In this document: positions 47,161 to 57,702 of the stretch, one piece after another
Position numbering within the stretch: the first letter of the stretch is position 1
How the letters are laid out: every line of letters starts with the position of its first letter
NCBI GenBank assembly: GCA_037954665.1
Contig: JBBMOL010000057.1
Span: 248,001-312,000, forward strand
DNA length: 64,000 nt
Direction: 5' to 3'
From: Laguncularia racemosa
Taxonomy: Eukaryota > Streptophyta > Magnoliopsida > Myrtales > Combretaceae
Notes under the pieces: model-generated
Database searches by the model: none
Told to the model about the DNA's origin: nothing
Seen by the model: the letters and a program-made list of their open reading frames with translations, nothing else
Program-made: the position numbers and the translations under genes

Positions 47161-47366
47161 TGTGGACCCAACGAAGGTTCTTTTGGTGGACAAATCTACA
47201 TAGCACGTCTTTACAAAAGTCGCGACATCCAGAGAGTCGACAAATTATGACTATGAAGTGTAAACTACAAACTACGCGTTTTAGGTAAAAGAACAATGTC
47301 CAAGGAAGTTTCTCTGGTGTCCTGAATCGTAGGAATATTGTCCCACATCTCAAAAACCTATAAGTA
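47161..47366 (+). promoter_or_regulatory. Promoter of LEA_2 copy G
   Basis: TGTGGACCCAACGAAGGTTC at 47161-47180, then the AAAAGTCGCGACATCCAGAG block at 47215-47235. The W-box core reads AGTCGACAA, so GTCAA is lost. TATAAGTA is at 47359-47366, about 120 bases from the ATG. It is more diverged than the promoters of A, C and F. Confidence 0.55.
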
Positions 47367-47890
47367 CCAGTAAACCCACATCTCAAAAAATCATAGCCAA
47401 CCTACATCTCCTGTTAGTAAAAGAAAAGAAAACATAAGCCTGCTTCCTTGTTTAATCCTTCAAATAAAGTAAATAATAATATGGCAGAAAAGGTCCAGCA
47501 AGTGTATCCAAGAGACGACGAAGAGTCATTGCAAATGAAGGAGGAGAAACGAAAGAAGAGAATGAAGTGGGCAGCTTATATTGCTGCTTTTGCTGTATTT
47601 CAGATCATTGTGATTTTGGTTTTTGTACTTGTAGTGATGCGTGTGCACAGACCCAAGTTCAGAGTAAGCTCTTTTGAGATTCAAACTCTAACTACCAACA
47701 CTCAAACACCTTCTTTTGATATGAGTTTTGTTGCTCCAATAAGAGTAAAGAACACAAACTTCGGTTCTTACAAATACGATTCCACCACTGTAGATTTCAC
47801 CTATGGAAGTACTCAAGTTGGGCAAGTGGCCATTCCAAAGAGTAAGGCTAATTTTAAATCAACCAAGAAGATCTATGCTAATGTCACTTT

Positions 47891-48269
47891 TGAAAGCCGT
47901 AACTAAATACAAACACATAAAATGCAGCGGAATTAGGAAAATCACTAACCTCTTGCCATTGCTTAATCCGGAGAGAAACAAAACGTCAAGTCCCGGAACC
48001 TTCAAGATCTTCAGAGCACTCAAAAAAACTCACAAGATGGTAATGTGTTTTTAATAGAATTTTCGTGCTCTGGGACCTTGAATCCATTAGCTATTTATAG
48101 AGAAACTTTCCATCAAAGTTTCCTAAAATCATGCTAATGGGTTAATGGGTTAGTGGGTAATGTGGTTGATTAGGATTAAGTGGTTAGTGGGAACATGGGA
48201 GTTGTAGTTGATGAAGTTGTGGTTTGTGGTTCCTAAAAATAGGACCACCATACTTCCACTATTCCAACA
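47891..48269 (-). repeat. Copia-2 3' LTR (element on - strand)
   Basis: 379 bases, starts TGAAAGCC and ends TTCCAACA on the + strand. Six differences from the other copy, spread over 150 bases (for example TCCC against CCTC near 47990, and CGTGCTCTGGG against CATGCTCTGAG near 48066). Confidence 0.95.
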
Positions 48270-48537
48270 TTCTCCCACTTGGTCCGTATACTTTACTTTA
48301 ATACCACAAATCCTTAGACTTTAAGAAAACTCAATACACGAATCATGGCGATATTTTCCCTTTATTACTCGAGTAGTATCTTCCATGTATTACAATGTAT
48401 CAAGTTTTCAAACCTCTTTCCCAATAGCTTAATGAATAAACCTAACGTTTATTCTAGGTCCAAACTTTATTGATATTTCTCCAAATAAACAAAATGTGCA
48501 CAACAAATATGAGAAATATCTACTCTATAGAGTTTCA

Positions 48538-51500
48538 CTAACACATAATGGAACCAAGTCCCATATTGACAATATGATCTTTAAATCTTTGTGGTGGCAT
48601 GCCTTTAGTCAAAGGATCGGCTAACATCAGCTCTGTGTTAATATACTGAATGACCACTTTGTTATCTTTAACACGTTCCCTTATGGCCAAATACTTTATG
48701 TCGATATGTTTGCTTCGACTTCCACTCTTATTATTTTTAGCCATAAAGACTGCAGCTGAATTGTCACAATACATCCTCAGCGGCTTAGATATAGAATCCA
48801 CAAGTCTAAGCCCTTCGATGAAACTCTTCAACCATACACCTTGTGAGGTAGCCTCAAAACACGAAACGAACTCAGCTTCCATAGTAGAAGTAGCAGTTAA
48901 AGTCTGCTTGGCACTTCTCCATGAAATGGCTCCACCGGCTAACATGAAAATGTAACCTGATGTTGATTTTCGATAATCAACGCATCCGGCGAAGTCTGAA
49001 TCAGAGTAGCCAATTACTTCTAAATCATCTGACCGTTTGTACATAAGCATGTAATCTTTTATCCCTTGAAGATATCTCAAGACTTTCTTTGCAACTTTCC
49101 AGTGGTCAAGTCCCGGATTTGACTGATATCTTCCTAACATTCCAACAGCAAATGCAATGTCAGGTCTAGTACAGACCTGAGCATACATTAAGCTTCCAAC
49201 AACTGAAGCATAAGGAATGTTCTTCATTTGCTCTTTTTCAAACTCGTTTTTAGGGCATTGGTCCAAATGGAGCTTATCACCCTTCACGATAGGAGCAACG
49301 CTGGGTGAACAATTTTTCATCCGAAATCTTTCTAAAATTTTGTTAATATATGTTTCTTGAGATAGACCTAAGATTCCTCTATGTCTATCTCTATGAATCT
49401 TAATCCCAATGACATGAGATGCATTACCCATATCCTCCATATCAAAATTTTTAGAAAGAAATTGTTTCACCCCATGTAACATACCCTTATCATTTGATGC
49501 AAGTAGGATATCATCCACATATAGGATAAGAAAACAAATCTTACTCCCACTAACCTTTTGGTATATACATTGATCCATGATATTCTCAACGAAACCAAAT
49601 GAAGAGATAACATCATGAAATTTTAAATACCATTGACGGGAGGCTTGTTTTAATCCATAAATGGATTTCTTTAGCTTGCAAACCAAGTGATCACCATTAC
49701 TAGAGGAAAATCCTTCAGGTTGTTTCATATAAACCTCTTCCTCTAGATTACCATTTAGGAAAGCTGTTTTCACATCCATTTGTTGTAACTCAAGATCAAA
49801 TTGAGCTACTAATGCTAATATTATGCGTAAGGAGTCTTTCCTGGATACAGGACTGAAGGTCTCTGTGTAATCAATTCCTTCACGCTGAGTGAACCCTTTA
49901 GCAACAAGTCTAGCCTTATGTCTTTCAATGTTGCCCAATGAGTCTCTTTTAGTTTTAAAGACCCATTTATTACCTATGGCTTTTACACCGTCGGGCAACG
50001 GGACAAGATCCCAGACTTCATTACTCTTCATAGAATTCATCTCATCTAACATAGCATTATACCATAAATTTGACTCATCACAATTCATAGCTTCCTTGAA
50101 AGACTCAAGATCATTTTCAGCTCCAATATTGTACTCAGATTCTTGTAAATACACAATATAATCACTAGGGATTGCTGATCTCCTTTCTCTAGTAGATCTC
50201 CTTAAAATTGGGACAACATTTTCTTGTGGATCATGTTGCTCAATCATTTCTTGATTTTGATCTACTATGATTTCCTCAGCAATCTGTGGATTTTCATTGA
50301 TTGGTTGTTCAACTCCTATTTGAACTCGAGGAGTGTTGTGAACAACAACCAATCTCTCACCTGATGTGGAAGGTAGATCTTGCTCATGAACTATGTCTTG
50401 AGATAGATCACTCCCACTTATTGAGTCATTTTCAAGAAATTTTGCATTTCTTGATTCCACAATCCTAGTAGTGTGAGATGGACAATAAAATCTGTATCCT
50501 TTGGACTTTTCGGCATATCCAATGAAATACCCACTTATAGTCCGAGGATCCAGTTTCTTTTCTTGTGGGTTGTAAACTCTAACTTCAGACGGGCATCCCC
50601 ATACACGCATATGACGCAAACTCGGTTTCCAACCTTTGAACAACTCAAATGGTGTTTTAGAAACAGCCTTGGTTGGAACTCTGTTTAATATATACGCAGA
50701 CGTCTTTAATGCTTCAATCCATAAGGATTTAGGCAGTTTAGAGCTACTAAACATACTTCGCACCATTTCCATTAATGTTCGGTTTCTTCTTTCCGCAACA
50801 CCATTCTGATCAGGTGAACCTGGCATGGTATATTAGGTAACTATACCGTTATCTTGAAGAAACTTAGCAAAAGGACCTGATGCTTGTCCATCTTCAGTGT
50901 ATCTACCATAATACTCACCACCTCTATCGGTTCTCACAATCTTGATTTGCTTACCGCATTGTTTCTCTACTTCAGCTTTGAAAACCTTAAAGGCTTCCAA
51001 CGCTTCACTTTTATGATGAAGCATGTAGAGATACATATATCGTGAGTAATCGTCTATAAATGTGATAAAGTATTTCTGACCTTGATTATCCATATCTGGA
51101 CAACAAATATCAGAATGGATAATTTCTAATATGGTCGAACTCCTTTTGGCACCTTTCTTTGACTTGTTAGTCTGCTTTCCCTTTATGCAGTCTATACAAG
51201 TACCAAAATCAGTGAAATCTAAATGACTAAGTATACCATCATTCACCAATCTTTTAACTCTCTCTATAGAGATATGACCTAGTCTACGGTGCCATAAGGT
51301 AAAAGAATCCTCATTCATAACACATCGTTTAGTACCAGCTTGTACATGCATAACATCATGAGTGGCATTATTATGTAAATTTAATAAATAAAGACCATCC
51401 AATGAATAACCATCACCAATATGATTGGATTTATAAAATAAATCAAAACCATTGTTTGAAAAGTTAAAAGTGAATTCCAAAGGTACAAGTTTTGAAACTG

Positions 51501-52572
51501 AAATCAAATTCCTAGAAAAACTAGGAACATAGAAGGTCTTTTCAAGAATTAAATTAAAGCCACTCTTAAGTACTAATATGCATGTCCCAATAGCTTCCAC
51601 ATGCGATTCTATCTTATTTCCAGAATAGATAAATCGCTCAGCTCCTACTGGTTTCCGCAGGTTTTGTAAACCCTGCATGGAATTAGAAATATGGATTGTA
51701 GATCCAGAATCAATCCACCATGTGTTACAATTCACATCAACCATGTTAGACTCAAAACAAACATATGAGACTAAGTTACCTTTCTTTTCAAGCCAATTTT
51801 TATGCTTGACACAGTCTTTCTTTATGTGTCCCTTCTTTTTACAGAAAAAACACTTGGACTCTTTCTTGATGTCAGCATTAGGTTGGATTTTACCCTTCCC
51901 TTTTCCTTTGACTTTGCCGGTTTTCCTTCCTTGAGTAACCATCATTGCATTTTCTCCCATCTCCAGAGTTAATCGGGCCTCCTCTTCTTCACACATGGTC
52001 AATAGATCATCTATTGTCCATTTGTCCTTATGTGTGTTGTAAGAGATCTTAAAAGGTCCATACTGTGATGGAAGGGTCGTCAGAATAAAATGCACTAGGA
52101 AAGCATCCGACATCTCAATCTCTAGAGCCTTCAAGCGATTTGCTAAATCACGCATTTTGTTAATGTGTTCTCTAACGCCTTTCACAGAAGTCAACTTAGC
52201 AGATGTGAACTTCATAATCAGGGTGCTAGCTAGAGACTTCTTAGAAGTCTTAAATTGCCTTTCAAGGGCATCTAGCAACTTTTTGACATTTTTATATTGA
52301 TCCACTGAGCCACGGACATCCGCAGTGAGTTTGCTCTTAATGAACATGATACTAAGTCGGTTAGACCGTTCCCATTTCTCATGAAGATCAAACTCAGCTT
52401 GAGTGCTTTCTTCACTCAGAAGTGGCTCATCCTTAATAGTGGCATAGTCAATGTCCAAACACCCCAAATGAAGAAGTATATTATCTCTCCAAGTCTTAAA
52501 GTTTTCACTTGTTAAAATAGGGATTTCTACTTTAGTATCAGTCAAAGGTTGCATAGCTGCAAACACAAACAT
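48538..52572 (-). pseudogene. Copia-2 gag-pol polyprotein with one stop codon
   Basis: From the ATG at 52572 to the TAG at 48538 is 1345 codons in one frame, with a single internal TAA at 50833-50835 (probably a CAA Gln codon, one C-to-T change). Domains on the N-terminal side: gag 1-235; CCHC zinc knuckle CFFCKKKGHIKKDC at 241-254; protease WIDSGSTIHI at 286-295 with intact Asp; GAG-pre-integrase LWHRRLGHIS; integrase HSDICCPD, FIDDYSRYMYLY and DRGGEY. On the C-terminal side: rest of integrase (SPDQNGVAERRNRT), RT with MDVKTAFLNGNLEEEVYMKQ and LILYVDDILLAS, and RNase H ending ADPLTKGMP. Each domain looks catalytically complete; the stop lies in the integrase core, so readthrough or trans-supply would be needed. 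Confidence 0.88.
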
Positions 52573-52573
52573 G

Positions 52574-53880
52574 CTTAATTCTTAATTTGAGACTATAACA
52601 TAAATCATAATTTACCAATGCAAATCATGCAATAATGAATCTAGCGACATAAAAATTGCCTGTGGGCTAAATTTTAAATTCAATAAGATTCATTCCTTAT
52701 AATAGACATTATATTTCTTTTACTTCATAATCACTTTATGAGATCCGTCCTTAATAAGGCTGCCGTGGCTATACCTCAATGCTTTATGGATCATCAAACA
52801 AAATAAATGTAAAGTCTAAACATTTCTTATGTGATACCGTATAAATAACTTCGTTCAATAGAGGCTGCTTTGACTAAACCTCAGTCAAACAAAATTATTT
52901 TATCACTTGAGATCAGATAAATTTCCAGGAAAGATGCATAGGTTAAACAAAAGGTCCCACTTAAAATCCAGCCTCCTTAGACAGAATTCGAACGAATTCC
53001 CAGGAAAGACGTGGAGGGGTCACATTTGTCCCACGATAATGTCTCCTTAGACAAAATTAATCTGACTCAATTTAGACTTTTAACTTAATGTTTTATGAAG
53101 TTATTTAATGTCTATAATACTAAATGTGATTTCTAATAAATAATCCAATCTAAATAAGGCTGCTGTGGCTACGCCAAAATTTATTAGAATTATTTAATCA
53201 CAAGACAATTGCTATTGCTAAACATCATGCAATAACTCTAAATGTACTTAAACATGAACAATATATTGCATGCATAATAAATTCGAAACATACATACAAT
53301 CACATACCAATTTAAGCACCTTGAACAAATACTAAAATTGCAAAATCCTAATGCAATTTCATTAACGATATTTTAAATAATTAACAAGCTAGTGTATATA
53401 AACCATAAATTTATATATACACAAATTATTTAAAATAAATACGGAATTTAATAAAAAATAAAATTCCACAAAAGTTTTTCACAAAACTGTAAGTGAAAAT
53501 GTTAAATAAAATTGACATGTTAAATTTCAAGAAAAAATTATTTAAGAAAAATACTAAATAATTTACTTTATTTCCAATTTAACATGTCATAAATTTTTAT
53601 TTAAAAAAAAAGGATAATACTTGATGTTGGCAAATAAAATCCAACATTATTACTCAATTATTATACTTGAAAATTGAGTAAAATTAAGTACAAAATTAAT
53701 AAAAAATTAATTTGCACCATAAAACTCTAATTTAAAAAATTAATTTTCTCCAGAAAAATTGATACAAATAAATGTATCATAATTTTGATAAAAATTTATC
53801 AAAACCAATTTAAATTAAAATTGAATTGAAAAGGGAGAAAATTAATTTTTTCGAAATCGCAAGGCAAAGGTTTAATTACG
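52574..53880 (-). other. Copia-2 leader between gag start and primer site
   Basis: About 1.3 kb, very AT-rich, with no frame. It contains repeated motifs: AAGGCTGCCGTGGCTA (52756-52771) and AAGGCTGCTGTGGCTA (53156-53171), with a third weaker GAGGCTGCTTTGACTA near 52863, and paired TTCCCAGGAAAGA/TTTCCAGGAAAGA stretches (52998 and 52922). Their spacing is irregular. Confidence 0.6.
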
Positions 53881-53894
53881 GCTCTGATACCAAA

Positions 53895-54273
53895 TGAAAG
53901 CCGTAACTAAATACAAACACATAAAATGCAGCGGAATTAGGAAAATCACTAACCTCTTGCCATTGCTTAATCCGGAGAGAAACAAAACGTCAAGCCTCGG
54001 AACCTTGAAGATCTTCAGAGCACTAAAAAAAACTCACAAGATGGTAATGTGTTTTTAATAGAATTTTCATGCTCTGAGACCTTGAATCCATTAGCTATTT
54101 ATAGAGAAACTTTCCATCAAAGTTTCCTAAAATCATGCTAATGGGTTAATGGGTTAGTGGGTAATGTGGTTGATTAGGATTAAGTGGTTAGTGGGAACAT
54201 GGGAGTTGTAGTTGATGAAGTTGTGGTTTGTGGTTCCTAAAAATAGGACCACCATACTTCCACTATTCCAACA
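53895..54273 (-). repeat. Copia-2 5' LTR (element on - strand)
   Basis: 379 bases, partner of 47891-48269, two bases from the initiator Met-tRNA primer site at 53881-53892. Followed on the + strand by TTTGTCATCTGC, the continuation of LEA_2 copy G. Confidence 0.95.
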
Positions 54274-54475
54274 TTTGTCATCTGCTACATTGATTAGCAC
54301 TTCGAATCTTGGTAGTGAATTGAAAACTGGTGTTTTAACATTAAGTAGCCAAGGAAAAATGAATGGAAAGGTGGAATTAATGCTTATATTTAAGAAGAGT
54401 AAGTCCACTAATATGAATTGCACAATGGAAATTGATGTGTCCACTAAGACATTAAAATCCTTGTCATGCCAATGA

Positions 54476-54890
54476 GCTGGTTGGAAGGTCTCTGTAGAGG
54501 ATGCTGTAGTTTGGAGTGATTTGATTCTTTGGATTCTTCCTTTTTTTTTATTTTCTTTTTTCTTATATATCTACTTTGTGCTTTTTGTATAGAATTTACT
54601 ACGTAAATTTTATTTGGTGATTCTTGGTTTATGTAATAATCATGTCTTGATATAAAGCTATGATGTTGTCAAAGTAATATGGTTTATCATGTAGAATCTA
54701 TGAATTTTATCTCCTTTTTTTTTAACATTGAAATATTACACTCATTCATGCTTAAAATTTTGATACTCAAATTGCAAGCCAAGGTTATTAATAAATAAAT
54801 AAATAAATGAGAGTTGAATCACATAAACCAGCCTCAATATTTTCATAATTGTACCAACATTTCATATTTCGACAATGAGCAATTTCCCCC
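54476..54890. other. 3' flank of LEA_2 copy G
   Basis: T-rich, non-coding, and similar in places to the flank of copy A (ATGTCTTGATATAAAGC near 54640). A short TAAA repeat lies near 54790. Confidence 0.5.
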
Positions 54891-54894
54891 AACA

Positions 54895-55166
54895 GTATAC
54901 CTTACGTATGGCAGTGTTCAAGTTGGCCAGTTAACCACACTCTAGGTGGTCAGGGAGGCATGAAAGTGTCTAAAAGATTTGAATTTGGATCTTCTAGTCT
55001 TAGCAATGAGTTGAGTTCAAGTTTCCTAACATTGACCAGCAAAGCGAAAATGAATGGAAAAGTTGAACTGCTTTTTATATTCAAGAGAAGGAAGGTTGTG
55101 GAGAAGAACTATACCACGACTATTGATGTTTCTCCCAACGTTGTCCAGTCTTTGTCCTATGTTTGA
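54895..55166 (+). pseudogene. LEA_2 copy H, 3' fragment of the divergent type
   Basis: Starts near YGSVQVGQ at 54907, then a small duplication or insertion with a stop (CTCTAG, 54942), after which 54960-55166 reads SSLSNELSSSFLTL, KMNGKVELLFIFKR and TTIDVSPNVVQSLS to a stop. Motifs such as MKVSKRFEF and LFIFKRRKV align with copy I (57.1 kb), not with copies A-G. The membrane segment and N-terminus are missing and no TATA box precedes it. A dead 3' relic. Confidence 0.8.
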
Positions 55167-56960
55167 GAAATTTAGACCAATTTAGGCCATGCCTCAAAAC
55201 TTTTATAATTTACCAACATTTCATATTTTCGAAATGAGCACTTTCCTCCTTACTAACACTTGCTTTGTATGCATGAACAGCCACATAGCAAGGTAGGTTT
55301 GCTATGTCAACTTATTTATTAAAAGATGAAAAAAAGAAAGAAAAGAAAGTCATAATACAATGCAAATGAAAATTGATTGGTAATGCAAAAACCTAGCCTC
55401 AAAATGATTAGAAAAACACAAATCAAATTAGATAAAAATGAAAGGAGGAAAAAATGAGAAGGGGAAAGGTAGGAAACTTTTACTCTCCGTTTGAGAAGAG
55501 GAAAAGAGGGAAAAAAGAACCGGAAGGAAAGGAAATGAAAAGAAAAAAAAAAAATCAAATTCCACTGTTTGGTTACAAGAAGGAATTAGTAGGAGGAAGG
55601 AAATATTTTCATGATTCTCATAAATTTTCAATCCCCTCTAAATTAGAGAGATGGAAGGAAAAGTAGAAGGAGAATGATATTTCCAATTCTACCTCTTTTC
55701 TTCTTTTTTCTTTATTTTTTTATGAGTATATTTATAATTTTATATTATATTTTATTTTATCTTTTGTAATCATTAAAATTTCTTTTTTTTTTCCTTTTTT
55801 TTCATCACGTAAACACAATCAAAGTAATCAAATACTTCCCTAATTCTTTTCCCTTATGTTTTTTCTTCTCATATTCATTCCTTTTTAATTCCGCCCCTCC
55901 CTCATACCAAGCAAAGTAATAGAGAGAAGTGAACTAGAAGAGAGATTTGGTTTGGGCCTTGGGATAGAAAGAGGAAAAGGGGTTCTGATATATGTTTGCT
56001 TTGGGTTAAGCAGCGATCTCCCCCCTAATTTGTACGCAAGCTAAAAAAGCCCTGACTTGAATTTTCAACCTAGATTTTGAGCAGTTAACTTGCTGCTTTA
56101 TGCCTTTGATTTAACAAACTGCTGATCTAAGCGTGTTCTTCAGTTTAGAATCATCAAATTTAGCGGTAGTGTCATTAATAATATTTTAATTAGACAAATA
56201 TTTTGTAATAAAGCACACATAGATGAATTTCATTAAATAGATCTCAAATTCAATTAATGTCACTTTGAATCTATTTTAAACTAAAATTTATTAAACTCGA
56301 GCCAAACTTGATACTATCTAGTCATGTCTTGATTGGTTTATATCTCAAGGTTAATCGTACCAAAGATAAGATAATTACTGTGTTAAATAGATAACATAAG
56401 TACGGAATGGAATTCAAAAGGTTTTCCGTCTTTTTACTTAGATTTTGAGTACAAAAAGAATTATTTTTAGCAAGCCATTTACTCTAACTTTTGTTACGTA
56501 ACTCAGCAAATTACAAATCCACATGAAACAAGTAGATTTATTTAGTATATTCCCTTAACTTTTATAAATCATATTGCCTAGAATGATTAATTGAATTGTG
56601 AAAAAATATGAAAGTTTCCCAAAAACTTAGCCTTAAGCTATTAATTTTTTTAACCAACTACTACTATATATATTATGACTAAATTAAAAAGAGAAAAATC
56701 AAACCCTATACATCCCATTAATTTTTTTTTTATTAATTATAATGAAATGGAGACATTCAAATCTGATTCATGCAACCTAAAAGCTAATATTTATTCTATT
56801 TATCTTGACACACATCAATACTCATACCTGGATTAGATGTTCCCACATAATACCACCTTTAAACGGAAATGTTACGGAAAAGTTAAGCTTGGCTAGCAGT
56901 CAAGAAAGTAGAAGCATAAATAGGCGCGATTTGTCTCGCAAGGCATGGCTTTTTAAACAC
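55167..56960. other. AT-rich spacer with purine- and pyrimidine-rich tracts
   Basis: No gene. 55435-55680 is purine-rich (GAGGAAAAAATGAGAAGGGGAAAGG) and flanks a 67-79 residue low-complexity frame on the opposite strand that is not a gene. T runs occupy 55700-55810. The rest is ordinary AT-rich DNA leading to the promoter of copy I. Confidence 0.5.
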
Positions 56961-56968
56961 TGAAAAGC

Positions 56969-56977
56969 TATATATAG
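56969..56977 (+). promoter_or_regulatory. TATA box of LEA_2 copy I
   Basis: TATATATAG, 126 bases before the ancestral start position. The palindrome/W-box block of the other copies is not present upstream, consistent with the divergence of this copy. Confidence 0.4.
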
Positions 56978-57094
56978 ACCACTCTAACTTGTAATATAGA
57001 CACACAAAAAACACCCATTTCACCTCCAATAGAACTAGGGTCCACATTTCTCTGTATTAATTGCAATTAGAAAGGGGAAAAAACAAAAAAAGGT

Positions 57095-57702
57095 CTGTCT
57101 GAGCTGCCAACATCCACGGGTATTTCATATAACAAAGGAGATGAAGAGTCTTTGCGATCAGCCGACGAGAAGCGCAACAAGAGAACGAAATGGGCTATTT
57201 ACATTGCTGCTTTTGCTTTGTTCCCATCATAGTAATTTTAGTCTTTGCATTTGTTATAATGTGCATGCAAGCACCCAAGCTCAGGATGGGCGAAATCCGG
57301 ACATACAAACTAGAAACGTCTACTCAACCTTCCCCTTCATTTAACATGAGTTTTGTCACTCCAACGAGAACGAAAAACACCAATTTCGGACCCTACAAGT
57401 ATGAAGCCACTATGGTGTATTTTACCTATGGCGGTGTTCCGGTTGGTCAGGCAGGCATGAAAGCGTCTGAAAGAATTGAATTGAATTTGAATTTGAATTA
57501 CAGTGCTTTGTCTGGATTTTCCCGTCTTAGCAATGAGTTGAGTGCAGGTGTCTTGACATTGAACAGCCAAGCGAAAATGAAAGGGAAAATTGAACTGCTG
57601 TTTATATTCAAGAGAGGGAAGATTGCTGAGATGAACTGTTCTACGACTGTTGATGTTACTTCCAAGGTTGTCCGGTCTTTGCGTCCATTTGAGAAATTTT
57701 AA
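57095..57702 (+). pseudogene. LEA_2 copy I, divergent; start codon lost and small deletion in the membrane segment
   Basis: Homology starts at 57095, where CTG TCT GAG stands for the usual ATG GCA/T GAA. The reading frame goes through GDEESL, RNKRTKWAIYIAAFALF, then a 4-base deletion at about 57226 compared with the family (FQTIVI region) shifts the frame. From there the sequence continues IIVILVFAFVIMCMQAPK through NTNFGPYKYEA and KMKGKIELLFIFKRGK to a stop at 57700. An ATG at 57190 opens the second frame and would give 170 residues with a hydrophobic start, so a shortened product without the basic tail is conceivable. Called a pseudogene on balance; a functional short protein is the alternative. 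Confidence 0.65.

Larger units (their letters stand above)
47891..54273 (-). mobile_element. Copia-type LTR retrotransposon, Copia-2, in LEA_2 copy G
   Basis: LTRs 47891-48269 and 53895-54273, each 379 bases. On the - strand they read TGTTGGAATAG...GGCTTTCA. They differ at 6 positions. The primer site is at 53881-53892 (+ strand GCTCTGATACCA, initiator Met-tRNA). The purine tract next to the other LTR reads AAGTGGGAGAA on the - strand. The flanks share only TTT of an expected 5-base duplication (ACTTT left, TTTGT right). The polyprotein is complete but for one stop. With intact LTRs and near-intact coding it is the youngest element in the window and could be mobilised in trans. Confidence 0.93.
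47481..54475 (+). pseudogene. LEA_2 copy G, split by Copia-2
   Basis: The first 410 coding bases (47481-47890, 136 codons plus two bases) are intact and close to copies A, C and F: basic tail, membrane helix, VKNTNFGSYKYDS and a partial LEA_2 domain. The 6.4-kb Copia-2 element then interrupts codon 137. The remaining 199 bases (54277-54475) encode the rest of the domain and keep the frame without stops. Without the element the total is 609 bases, exactly the length of the intact copies, so the gene was functional until the insertion. A read from the first half stops 16 bases into the LTR (TAA), removing most of the beta-sandwich. The insertion is probably recent. Confidence 0.88.

Noticed and set aside
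54212..54276. A short frame joining Copia-2 LTR sequence with the end of LEA_2 copy G
   Set aside because: It starts inside the LTR at a TTG; chance continuation, not a separate gene.
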